Shown here piece by piece: positions 1 through 7,831 of a DNA stretch of 41,297 nt. Under the pieces are notes generated by a model. The model was not told the DNA's origin. It was given only the letters and a program-made list of their open reading frames with translations, and did not search any database. How positions within the stretch are numbered: the stretch's first letter is position 1; every line of letters begins with the position of its first letter. A program made the translations under genes and the position numbers. Source of the stretch: Syntrophorhabdaceae bacterium (lineage in GTDB: Bacteria; Desulfobacterota; Syntrophorhabdia; Syntrophorhabdales; Syntrophorhabdaceae); assembly GCA_028713955.1 (NCBI GenBank), contig JAQTNJ010000004.1, positions 1 to 41,297 on the forward strand. The letters are read 5' to 3'.

Positions 1-1434
1 GCCATGGCGAACGGTGTCATTGCGGGCCCTACCGGTTCATACGGCGAGAAGGAATATATTGCCGACACAATTGATATAGGGAGAGGGATTAACAGGGGGC
101 CTATGGTAGAGATTACCGCGGCAGAAGCACGAAACGCCATTTCCTTTCTCCGCTCCATCGGACTTCATCTTGTGGAAGGGGTAAGTACGTATTCCATAAA
201 ATCGCCCGATCCGGAGGTCATCCCCGGTGTGACCCTTGTTAAAAGGATTCGGGAGGCTGTGGAAGCCCTTGACAACGTTCAGAGCGTAACAGGGTTTTAT
301 GTGACGGAGATCGTAAAGGACAAAGCCCATGCAAGCGGCATAAGAGGTTTTGATAAAACAGGGAAAGAGACAAGGATCTCCGCTGACGCAGTAATCCTTG
401 CTACAGGCGGCGCAGGGGCAATCTATCTGAAAAATGACAACCAGAAGGATATCATGGGGCAGGGATACCTGCTTGCCGCACAGGCAGGGCTTGCCCTGTG
501 GGACATGGAGTTTGTCCAGTATTATCCGCTTGTCTTTTCCGACCCTCACCTGCCTTCCACGATCGTCTTTCCGCCATACAACAGTGAAACAGAGCTGACT
601 AACGGTGCGGGAGAGAACGTCGTCGGGAAATATAACCTCGGAAATATAAATGATGCTGTCTTGAAAAAAAGGGATGAATTTTCCGCTGTCCTTTTCCGTG
701 AACTGCAGTCGGGACCCGTCTGGATGGACTTCAGAAAAGTTCCGCCTCATCTGTGGAAGGAGCATCCCTTAAGCCTTCTCGCTAAGATGAAGCATGATTT
801 CTCAGCGAAGCCTGTCGCTGTTTCTCCGGCTGCCCACTTTTTCATGGGAGGCGTGAGGACAGACGAAAAAGGGGAAACGGATCTGCCGGGCCTTTTTGCC
901 TGCGGTGAAGTTGTATCCGGACTTCATGGCGCCAACAGGCGCGGAGGCAATGCGTTAATGGAATGTGTGGTCTTCGGGACTATCGCCGGCAGGAACGCGG
1001 CAAAATATGCTGTGGGGAATGACGTGCCTCCCATGAAGGAGTCGGACACTGCGCGGAGCGATATACCCGCCGGCAGAGGTGATCTGCGTGCCCTCCGTAA
1101 GGAGATAAGGGAGATCGCCTGGAGCCATGCCGGCGTCGTGAGGTCTGAAGCCGGTCTGAAAGAGGGACTTGAAAAGATTGCCGTGATGCGGGGAAGGCTG
1201 GGGGAAATATTGCCGCAGACCACCCGGGAAAGAAGGCTGAAGCTCGACCTGGATAGTGCCGCCTTTACCGTGCAGGCGATCCTGGCGGCAAGCCTCGGAA
1301 GGAAAGAGAGCAGGGGCAGCTTTCTGCGGAGCGATTTTCCCGGTGAGGACAATGCGAACTGGAAGAAAAACTCCTGCCTGAAATATGATACAGAGAACAA
1401 TTCATTCACGTTGAGTTTCAGGGACGTCGGATAA
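1..1434 (+). CDS. FAD-dependent fumarate reductase/succinate dehydrogenase-type flavoprotein, 5' truncated
   Basis: This is the C-terminal part (at least 476 residues) of a flavoprotein of the fumarate reductase / succinate dehydrogenase / L-aspartate oxidase superfamily. The frame is already open at base 1, and the N-terminal dinucleotide-binding GxGxxG motif is missing, so the true start lies upstream and the ATG at 4 is internal. The visible parts are an FAD-domain strand with ILATGGAGAIY (about residue 133), the HFFMGGVRTDEKG segment (about 279) typical of the capping/FAD domain, and GLFACGEVVSGLHGANRRGGNALMECVVFG (two parts of the FAD C-terminal signature, about 298-328). The last 120 residues form the helical C-terminal domain. 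GANRxGGNAL is closer to fumarate-reductase-like flavoproteins than to NadB (GANRLASNSLLE), so I do not call it nadB. The substrate is unknown, and any partner subunit would lie outside the window. Confidence 0.8.
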   Translation, partial: AMANGVIAGPTGSYGEKEYIADTIDIGRGINRGPMVEITAAEARNAISFLRSIGLHLVEGVSTYSIKSPDPEVIPGVTLVKRIREAVEALDNVQSVTGFYVTEIVKDKAHASGIRGFDKTGKETRISADAVILATGGAGAIYLKNDNQKDIMGQGYLLAAQAGLALWDMEFVQYYPLVFSDPHLPSTIVFPPYNSETELTNGAGENVVGKYNLGNINDAVLKKRDEFSAVLFRELQSGPVWMDFRKVPPHLWKEHPLSLLAKMKHDFSAKPVAVSPAAHFFMGGVRTDEKGETDLPGLFACGEVVSGLHGANRRGGNALMECVVFGTIAGRNAAKYAVGNDVPPMKESDTARSDIPAGRGDLRALRKEIREIAWSHAGVVRSEAGLKEGLEKIAVMRGRLGEILPQTTRERRLKLDLDSAAFTVQAILAASLGRKESRGSFLRSDFPGEDNANWKKNSCLKYDTENNSFTLSFRDVG

Positions 1435-1607
1435 ATGATTATCGGCCCGAATGCTGCTTAGCTGCCTGCCTTAAAGGCGCTCGTCCGGTCTCGGATTAAC
1501 CATTAAGATTATTGTTCCGTATTGATAGTTTACTTTTCTTGTGTTATTCATATCGCAGTTGAAAGGCAGGATCGACCGGACCATTTTGAGAGAGGTGGTA
1601 TATAGAT

Positions 1608-1784
1608 ATGAAGAATGAAACCCGAAACAAGAAGAGGCTGCACAAGGACTGGCGGACGTGGCTGGTCATTGCCCTGATGCTTGCGGCAATTGGCATCTAT
1701 GTACTGACCCTTGACGACTCCATCCAACCGACCGGCCAGACCGGAAGTGAAGGCGGAGCGTCAACGATACCGTCAAAACCATGA
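1608..1784 (+). CDS. small single-pass membrane peptide, 58 aa
   Basis: This short ORF has a good ribosome-binding site (AGAGGTGG, about 10 bases upstream of the ATG). The product begins with a very basic stretch (KNETRNKKRLHKDW), followed by one hydrophobic segment at about residues 18-35 (WLVIALMLAAIGIYVLTL) and a polar Ser/Gly/Pro tail. This topology suggests an inner-membrane anchor with its N-terminus inside. I recognise no family. It ends 44 bases before the MarC-family gene and could be cotranscribed with it. The Shine-Dalgarno sequence and clear single-TM design make it a plausible real gene, but there is no homology support. Confidence 0.5.
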   Translation: MKNETRNKKRLHKDWRTWLVIALMLAAIGIYVLTLDDSIQPTGQTGSEGGASTIPSKP

Positions 1785-1828
1785 AATGATCATGGTCGAT
1801 TGATTACCATCTGTATAGGAGAAACACA

Positions 1829-2485
1829 ATGGGTCTGGAACTGACACTGTTTATCGGGACCTTCACGACACTCCTGGCAGTCACCAATCCTCTGGAGGCT
1901 CTGCCCGTCTATCTCAAACTATTGAATGGTCAAGACCAGCAGGCACACCGTCGTGTTGCCCTCCGGTCCTGTCTCTATGCGGTCGTCATGATGCTTTTCT
2001 TTTTAGTCTTCGGCAGGCTTGTGTTGAAGATATTCGGGGTGCCGCTCAGCATGGTCCGCATCGTCGGGGGCATCATACTCATGCGCATCGGATTCAGTCT
2101 TTTCCTTCCATCATCGGGCGGAGCAGGATCTGATGAGGGCGGTGTCAACTCAAAACAGGGTGGAGATATAGCCTTCGTTCCTCTTGCCATGCCCCTCATG
2201 TTTGGCCCCGGTGGTCTGGCCACGGTCATCGGCATGTCAACAATGGTCAAACTGTCAGGGTCCGGTGTTGCCTCTTTGCTTGCCATCTTTGCAGCAATTG
2301 TGGCGACAATGTTCGTTACATACCTGTTCCTGGTCTACGCAAAGAAGATTCTCGGCCGGATTGGTCCGCTGGGGATAGATGCTGCGACGCGTATCGTAGG
2401 GTTTTTTGTCTCCACTATGGGTATGGGGCTCATATTCCACGGACTTGTTGAGGCCATCGGGCAGTACGGTATCCTGGCGAAGTGA
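1829..2485 (+). CDS. MarC/YhgN family integral membrane protein
   Basis: The 218-residue, very hydrophobic protein is of the MarC (UPF0056) family. It shows the typical opening 'FTTLLAVTNPLEALPVYLKL' (residues about 11-30), where the NP-x-x-A-x-P element is the family hallmark, and a second half with PLAMPLMFGPGGLATVIG (about 120-137). About six membrane helices are visible, and the length matches the family. The function is not established; the name comes from a discarded link with multiple antibiotic resistance. The start is preceded by AGGAGAAACACA, a usable ribosome site. It lies between two small ORFs encoding a membrane peptide and a secreted peptide. Confidence 0.85.
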   Translation: MGLELTLFIGTFTTLLAVTNPLEALPVYLKLLNGQDQQAHRRVALRSCLYAVVMMLFFLVFGRLVLKIFGVPLSMVRIVGGIILMRIGFSLFLPSSGGAGSDEGGVNSKQGGDIAFVPLAMPLMFGPGGLATVIGMSTMVKLSGSGVASLLAIFAAIVATMFVTYLFLVYAKKILGRIGPLGIDAATRIVGFFVSTMGMGLIFHGLVEAIGQYGILAK

Positions 2486-2605
2486 AAAGCTATTTCGCAC
2501 ATATACGATATCGGTCACCGCAGGAATGGAAAGAATGACAAATCAGGAAAGGGCGGCAATTATTACTGCGAGGGCTATTTTTGATAAAAAAGGGGTGAAC
2601 GAAAG

Positions 2606-2950
2606 ATGCTTCGATCGGCTATGATGTTTATTGCTTTAAGTATAATGGCTTTTTGCCCTTCTTTAATGGTCCATGCCGACTGTCCCGATTGGGTTGATTG
2701 CTGTACCAAGCCGGATATGAAGTATGTCGGACATCTTAGTGTGCCTACGTGTTACAAATTTTTAGAAGGGTGCACCCCGTGGCACTGTCATGACCAGAAG
2801 TATTCTCATGATCTGCAGTGTGAGTGGGACAGGAAATGTAAAGAACAATTCCCGAAAGAGTGCGGCGAAAACGTTTGCAGTGCCTGTTTTCCTACTGTTA
2901 ATATTGATAAAAAGAATTGCGCCTGCGGTTGGACACCCTGTCCTCAGTAA
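2606..2950 (+). CDS. cysteine-rich exported protein of unknown function
   Basis: This is a 114-residue protein with a signal peptide. Residues 1-24 contain a basic start, a hydrophobic core and a plausible cleavage after VHA. The mature part carries about 14 cysteines in roughly 90 residues (DCPDWVDCC, CYKFLEGCTPWHC, CEWDRKC, CGENVCSAC, CACGWTPC), many in pairs as expected for a disulfide-stabilised periplasmic or secreted domain. I recognise no family. The upstream AAGGGGTGAACGAAAG gives a fair ribosome site. CxxC and CHD-type spacing could also mean metal or iron-sulfur binding, but the signal peptide favours disulfides. Base use resembles the neighbours less than the flanking housekeeping genes do (more A/T). 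Confidence 0.55.
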   Translation: MLRSAMMFIALSIMAFCPSLMVHADCPDWVDCCTKPDMKYVGHLSVPTCYKFLEGCTPWHCHDQKYSHDLQCEWDRKCKEQFPKECGENVCSACFPTVNIDKKNCACGWTPCPQ

Positions 2951-3205
2951 GTACGAGCATAAGAAAACATAAGGGTCAGGTCCCGAAGTCGCGAATCACA
3001 TGACGGTTCATGGCGGCTAAGAGAGCCTTCAAGCCCTTTCAGAACTACAAGACGAACCGGCGGGATTATGGCTGGGCTATATGTATTTTGTAGGCAAGGA
3101 CCACATGGAAACACTATCACTCCTAGAAGAAATATTGTTATAATCTATAAACATTATAACCTTCACGGTAAATACTGCCCCTCTCGGGCATCCAGTGTGT
3201 AATCA
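2951..3205. other. intergenic, no gene seen; AT-rich dyad
   Basis: This is a 255-base gap between convergent genes. It contains a perfect 8-base dyad, GTTATAAT / ATTATAAC, at 3137-3160 with an 8-base loop. It lies just past the end of operon A and might act in weak termination, but it lacks a GC stem and a U-run. The sequence at 2970-2995 (AAGGGTCAGGTCCCG) resembles the head of IS200-like REP-associated transposase units, but no transposase reading frame follows. Confidence 0.35.
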
Positions 3206-4423
3206 TTATGGATTCAGCGGGTTTCCTTCCACATCCTGTTTACCAAGCAATATACTCATAAGAAGGACAATCCCCGAGCACATAACCAGGAACATCCATG
3301 CAGATGTATAGGACCCTGTCGAATCAACGATATAACCAAAGACCAAGGGGCCCAGCATCATACCCGTATACGAAGCGGTTACACATATACCCGTTGCCAT
3401 TCCCACCAGTTCTTTTCCGGAAAGCTCCCCGATGGTTGTTAGCCATACCGCATTCCATCCTATGCAAGAGAAGCCAAACAAGATGATTGAGAGCAGTACA
3501 AGCCAGATTGGATATGAGGGGTCAAGGAGACCTATCGCTCCAGTTGACGCGATGCCCATGATACTCAGGAAGATGAGTATTGATTTTCTTCTCCCTTTCA
3601 TCAGGTAGTCACTGAATATTCCCCATCCAATTCGCGCCATTGCCCCCGAACCAAGACTCAGGGCAGCGATAACTCCTGCGAAACCAACAGTATAGTTCAG
3701 TTTCTTTGTAAAGTATAGGATTGCATGGGTGATAAAGGAATGCTGGCTTACCATGAAGAAGATTCCTATAAGCGTAATGAGAATCATGTCTTTAGAAGAG
3801 AATATCTTGAAGGTATTTCTGAAAATAGATTTTGAATCCGCTATTTTTACGGGATGAAAAGATGGATGTTCTCTGTATAAGAAGAATATGAATCCGGCGA
3901 TGATCAGACATAAAAGGCCCGATACAACATATGCACAGCGCCAAGAGTAATATGTTGCAATCGGTGGCAGGAGAAAACACGCCAGCATCCCTCCCGCGTT
4001 CACTCCGGTTTGCTTTACGCCCATAGCTGTTGCCCTTCCTTTCAGGGGGAACCAGTACATAACTGCTTTACTCGAAGGTGATTGGGTAAAACCACCACCA
4101 AGACCCAGACACAAAAGGGTGATAATCAAGATAAAATAACTATTTGACAAAGAAGCCGCTAAAACCGAAAGACCGATTGAGAACACGCCCACGAAAAAGA
4201 TAGTTTTCAAACCTATCACATCAGAAAGGAAACCCGTGGGAATCTGAGTCAGGATTGAACCAATAGAAACCGTACTGGCCAGAAACCCTACCTGGGTAGA
4301 TGTCAGGCTGAAATTAGACTTAATAAATGGGGCTAAGGCCCCTATGCCGGTATAACTTAAATGAAACGCAACATGCCCAAGCCAGAGCAAGAGAACAATA
4401 ATCCATTTGTATTGCTCGTTCAT
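3206..4423 (-). CDS. major facilitator superfamily transporter (operon A)
   Basis: This is a 405-residue MFS permease with about 12 hydrophobic helices. After helix 2 there is the MFS motif A variant GFLSDVIGLKT (about residue 60), and in the second half GWGIFSDYLMKGRRKS, the equivalent loop. I chose the start at 4423 (MNEQYKW...) rather than the longer frame from 4564, because the extra N-terminal 47 residues overlap the preceding permease and are basic and Cys-rich with no transporter character. The chosen start lies 8 bases after the permease stop, as expected for the last gene of an operon. The family includes anion, sugar-acid and aromatic-acid porters. The substrate is unknown, but the context implies an organic acid or the export of a decarboxylated product. 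Confidence 0.82.
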   Translation of the reverse strand: MNEQYKWIIVLLLWLGHVAFHLSYTGIGALAPFIKSNFSLTSTQVGFLASTVSIGSILTQIPTGFLSDVIGLKTIFFVGVFSIGLSVLAASLSNSYFILIITLLCLGLGGGFTQSPSSKAVMYWFPLKGRATAMGVKQTGVNAGGMLACFLLPPIATYYSWRCAYVVSGLLCLIIAGFIFFLYREHPSFHPVKIADSKSIFRNTFKIFSSKDMILITLIGIFFMVSQHSFITHAILYFTKKLNYTVGFAGVIAALSLGSGAMARIGWGIFSDYLMKGRRKSILIFLSIMGIASTGAIGLLDPSYPIWLVLLSIILFGFSCIGWNAVWLTTIGELSGKELVGMATGICVTASYTGMMLGPLVFGYIVDSTGSYTSAWMFLVMCSGIVLLMSILLGKQDVEGNPLNP

Positions 4424-4431
4424 CCCATTTT

Positions 4432-6387
4432 TCAGGGACTCTGGTAGCCGAATCGTTCGCTCTTTCTTGCTCTGAATCTCTGATAGAGGTATATACCTAA
4501 GGCTACGAGAGATCCGGCAACATCGGTATAGATATTTGGGTCGACAAGAGACAGCCCCGCACAAAATAGTATTATCCTTTGTATTACATTCATTTTTGAA
4601 TAAAAATATCCGATTCCGGCGGCCGCCAGGCAGATGATCCCGATTGTTGCGGTAGCAACATTAAGAACAATCTCATGCAATTTCCCGCCCAAGAGAAGAC
4701 CCGGGCCATAAATAAAGGCAAAAGGGACAACCAAGCCTCCTATACCAAGACGCATGGCGATAGAAGCTGTTTTAAGCCAGTTAGCCCCAGCAATACCTGC
4801 CCCAACGTATACAGAAGTACAGACCGGCGGAGTAAGCGCCGAGTAAACTGTATAATAAAATACAAACATATGAGCGGATAAAGGTGGGATACCAAGACCA
4901 ACGAGGATTGGAGCTGTTACCGCAGCGGCTATGACATACGCAGCTACTGTAGGCAAACCCATACCAAGTATTATTGTAACAATCATAGTAAAAAATAGAG
5001 CGCTCAAAAGTGTATGTTGTCCCAGTCGCATTACCATTTCAGATAGCTTTACGCCAAACCCGGTTATATCAATAATGGCAACGACAATCTGTGCAGCGGC
5101 AGAAACAGCACCAATAGCCACAATGCCCTTTCCGGCAGCTCCCATGGCCTCAACACATATGCTCCATACCTTTTTGATGTCTGCTGCGGAACGAATGTGA
5201 AAAGCTGCATAGAGGGTTGTGGTTGCGATTGTTGACCAGAATGCTGCTATCGAGGGCGTATATCCTTCTATCAGGAGATAAACAAGGATAATGATGGGTA
5301 TGAAAAGCGGCAGGCTTTTTGAGAAAGCCAGTATCTGCCGATAACTTGGCAGATTCTCATCAAATGTTTTAATGTCGCCGGTTCTTTTGGTCTCAAAATG
5401 AACACCCATCCAGACACCCAGAAAATATAACAGTGCCGGGATAATGCCGATTATGGCAATCTTGATATATGGTATCCCAACCAACTCTGACATGATAAAG
5501 GCGCTCGCACCCATAATAGGCGGCATGAGCTGTCCACCAGAGGATGCGGTGGCCTCGACAGCACCGGCAAATTCTTTTCTATATCCGAGCCGTTTCATCA
5601 GCGGTATAGTAAAAACACCTGTAGCTGCAACATTTGCAGGCCCGTTACCATTGACCATCCCAAACAGACCGCTCGCAACTATCGCAACCTTTGCGGGTCC
5701 CCCCTGCATTCTTCCTGTTGTTCTGAGAGCAAGATTAACTACCGTATCTCCTGCACCCGTTGACATAAGAAAGGCCCCGAAGACAACAAAAATTGCGATT
5801 ATTGTAGCAGAGATATGGACAACAACACCCCAGATGCCCGTTGTTGTCATGTATAATTCCTCAAGCAGGTGCGCAACGCCGAACCCTCTATGTCCCCATT
5901 GACCTGGGACATACGACCCGAAATAAGCATATAACAAAAAAAGACACGTCATGATCGGAAAAACCAATCCCAAGGACCTTCTTGAAACCTCCAGAATAAT
6001 CAGTATGTACAGTGCACCACATATCAGGTCCCACGTTATTACCGAGTCAACACCCATACTTATCCTGTCATAACTCAGGACTGTGTAGAGTGTTAAAATT
6101 ACCCCCAAAGACATTATTGCCCAGTCTATTATTCGAACCGGTTGATCTATTTTCCCTTTACGTGTAGGGAAAAGAAGGACAGCCAGAACAACAACAAACC
6201 CAAGATGAAAAGCCCTCTGCTGTATGTTCGGCAATAAACCAAAACCACTGGTATACAGGTGAAAGAATGAAAAGGCAATTGCAGTGAATGTAACAATTTT
6301 CGCTGGTATTCCGGTCAGTCTCCTTGGAACCCTTTCATGCTCCACACTTTGGTCTTTGAGGTAATCAATCTGGTTAGATTTTTCCAT
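4432..6387 (-). CDS. TRAP transporter permease, fused 4TM/12TM type, TAXI-associated (operon A)
   Basis: This 651-residue membrane protein fuses the small (DctQ-like) and large (DctM-like) TRAP subunits, the arrangement used with TAXI receptors. The N-terminal about 30 residues are polar, and about 16-18 hydrophobic helices follow. Characteristic segments are MVNGNGPANVAATGVFTIP (about 248-266), SSGGQLMPPIMGASAFIMSE (about 283-302), and the second repeat GMGLPTVAAYVIAAA and YTVYSALTPPVC. These form the Na+-coupled substrate path of the family. It lies 19 bases downstream of its receptor gene and 8 bases upstream of the MFS gene. It would import an organic anion in symport with Na+ after periplasmic capture by the TAXI protein. 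Confidence 0.9.
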   Translation of the reverse strand: MEKSNQIDYLKDQSVEHERVPRRLTGIPAKIVTFTAIAFSFFHLYTSGFGLLPNIQQRAFHLGFVVVLAVLLFPTRKGKIDQPVRIIDWAIMSLGVILTLYTVLSYDRISMGVDSVITWDLICGALYILIILEVSRRSLGLVFPIMTCLFLLYAYFGSYVPGQWGHRGFGVAHLLEELYMTTTGIWGVVVHISATIIAIFVVFGAFLMSTGAGDTVVNLALRTTGRMQGGPAKVAIVASGLFGMVNGNGPANVAATGVFTIPLMKRLGYRKEFAGAVEATASSGGQLMPPIMGASAFIMSELVGIPYIKIAIIGIIPALLYFLGVWMGVHFETKRTGDIKTFDENLPSYRQILAFSKSLPLFIPIIILVYLLIEGYTPSIAAFWSTIATTTLYAAFHIRSAADIKKVWSICVEAMGAAGKGIVAIGAVSAAAQIVVAIIDITGFGVKLSEMVMRLGQHTLLSALFFTMIVTIILGMGLPTVAAYVIAAAVTAPILVGLGIPPLSAHMFVFYYTVYSALTPPVCTSVYVGAGIAGANWLKTASIAMRLGIGGLVVPFAFIYGPGLLLGGKLHEIVLNVATATIGIICLAAAGIGYFYSKMNVIQRIILFCAGLSLVDPNIYTDVAGSLVALGIYLYQRFRARKSERFGYQSP

Positions 6388-6406
6388 ATGTCTGATCCTA
6401 CTTTAT

Positions 6407-7414
6407 TTAATCTTTGTATTCCGGTGGAATTAATTTAGCCGGAACCTTGTACCCTTTCTCCTTGAGATATTTTACGCTTCCTGCATGAAGCGGAATAGGG
6501 GCCGTTTGTAGGGTCATCTCACAAAGGTTTTTCCCCTTTACGGCTGGAAAAGCCGCCGCTTGGTCCTCGATGCCTTCCACTATTGCCTTAATCACTTTAT
6601 ACGCAACTTCATTAGACATCACATCTTTCGTTGTGATAGTCCCCGTTGCTTGTCCGATACAATACACCTCTGAGGTCTGACCTTTGTAGATATTTGGTTG
6701 AAGGTGCAAATCAAGATAGTAGGGATACTTTGCTTTTATCTTTTTCATATTATCTTCTGAAAAGGCAAGGACCGTTATGGGTATCTTTGTCTGTATTTCC
6801 AGGATCAATGCATCAGGAGTATCCACAGAGGAAGCATTTTTGGCAAGTCCGACAATGCGGTTATCCATGATTGCCATGCCTGAATCACTCCACGCGCCTT
6901 TGTAATATTGCGGTTTAATCCCAAGAACTTCAAAAGCACCTGTTACCATCTGTTCAGTGGAAGACCCTGTATTACCTGCATGAAATAATTTTCCGTTAAG
7001 GTCATATATTGATTTAATGCCACTGTCCTTGCGGACTATGATGGTAACGGGTTGCATTATATATCCCCATATCCAGCGGAATTCAGGGTTAGGCTTCCCT
7101 TGCCATCTTTTTAAACCATTATATGCCTCATACACCGCGTTGTCACCGGTAAGTCCCATGTCGAGCTGCCCCTTGCGAATTCTTTCGATGTTATCGACGG
7201 ACGCTTGTGTAGCGACAACGGTGGCATTGATTCCAGGGGCAAGCCTATTGATTGCCTTTGCAGCTCCTACATTGTATGAATAAAAACTGGAAGTCGTTGA
7301 AGTTGATCCGATGAGCAACCGGGTAATCTTTTCTGCTGCATCTGCATAGAGCGATAGCGTTACTGCAGCCATTACACAGACAATGATTAACAAAATCTTT
7401 GTTTTACGTAACAT
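6407..7414 (-). CDS. TAXI family TRAP transporter solute receptor (operon A)
   Basis: This 335-residue periplasmic binding protein is of the TRAP-associated extracytoplasmic immunogenic (TAXI) family. Residues 1-28 are a signal peptide (MLRKTKILLIIVCVMAAVTLSLYADA, cleavage after Ala). The mature part opens with RLLIGSTSTTSSFYSYNVGAAKAIN, the TAXI-type ligand loop, and later shows SIYDLNGKLFHAGNTGSSTEQMV. The ATG at 7414 is preferred over the GTG at 7453: it is preceded by AAAGGGGGTATTGGATT and starts directly with the basic n-region. Known TAXI receptors bind small organic acids such as 2-oxoglutarate or glutamate, but the ligand here is unknown. Its partner permease follows immediately. Confidence 0.9.
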   Translation of the reverse strand: MLRKTKILLIIVCVMAAVTLSLYADAAEKITRLLIGSTSTTSSFYSYNVGAAKAINRLAPGINATVVATQASVDNIERIRKGQLDMGLTGDNAVYEAYNGLKRWQGKPNPEFRWIWGYIMQPVTIIVRKDSGIKSIYDLNGKLFHAGNTGSSTEQMVTGAFEVLGIKPQYYKGAWSDSGMAIMDNRIVGLAKNASSVDTPDALILEIQTKIPITVLAFSEDNMKKIKAKYPYYLDLHLQPNIYKGQTSEVYCIGQATGTITTKDVMSNEVAYKVIKAIVEGIEDQAAAFPAVKGKNLCEMTLQTAPIPLHAGSVKYLKEKGYKVPAKLIPPEYKD

Positions 7415-7501
7415 AATCCAATACCCCCTTTTTTGTTTTTGTTGTGCATACACTTTATGTTTCTTACATATTTTTTTCTCTAAGTATTTTCCCTATAGTC
7501 C

Positions 7502-7789
7502 CTATAGTCCACTTTTTTCCTTGAAATCTTTGAGAAGATCAAGAAGAACCCTGCTGTAAGGGATTTCCCATTTATAGAGTCTTTTGCATGAAGGAAAGTC
7601 GTCACATCTCAGACAGTAATCCTGGCCCCTCTTTATGGCACAGTCAAGTGCAGGACAAAGAGCGCCAAGCATTTCTTTAAGTTCTAATGATCTTTCCTGA
7701 GCCTTTGGATCAACACCTGAGACGCATCCTCCACAAGATGTTTTGAGCTTACATACATCACAATTTATTCCACAGGCCGCGGTGCTCAT
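7502..7789 (-). CDS. DUF3795-like cysteine-rich small protein (operon A)
   Basis: The 95-residue protein matches the general look of DUF3795. It starts with AACGINCDVCKLKTSCGGCVSG (two Cys pairs in the first 25 residues) and continues with CPALDCAIKRGQDYCLRCDDFPSCKRL, giving about ten cysteines suited to zinc or iron-sulfur binding. No signal peptide is present, so it is cytoplasmic. The family has no assigned function. It is inserted between the acyl-CoA synthetase and the transporter genes with gaps of 42 and 87 bases on the same strand, so it is probably cotranscribed. A good ribosome site (AGGGGAAAA) precedes the ATG. A tandem 9-base repeat CCCTATAGT lies at its stop. Confidence 0.7.
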   Translation of the reverse strand: MSTAACGINCDVCKLKTSCGGCVSGVDPKAQERSLELKEMLGALCPALDCAIKRGQDYCLRCDDFPSCKRLYKWEIPYSRVLLDLLKDFKEKSGL

Positions 7790-7831
7790 TTTTTCCCCTG
7801 TTTCTACTGATAACCTATTTTCCTACAGCAC

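Noticed and set aside
37-765. 242-codon open frame on the minus strand
   Set aside because: It is antisense to the flavoprotein gene, has no recognisable domains and no ribosome site; the plus-strand frame carries clear family motifs.
924-1409. 161-codon minus-strand frame
   Set aside because: It mirrors the C-terminal half of the flavoprotein, and its Leu/Ser/Arg-rich composition is typical of an antisense shadow.
4424-4564. N-terminal extension of the operon A MFS transporter
   Set aside because: It overlaps the end of the TRAP permease, is Cys/Arg-rich and unlike a transporter start; the ATG at 4423 fits the operon spacing.
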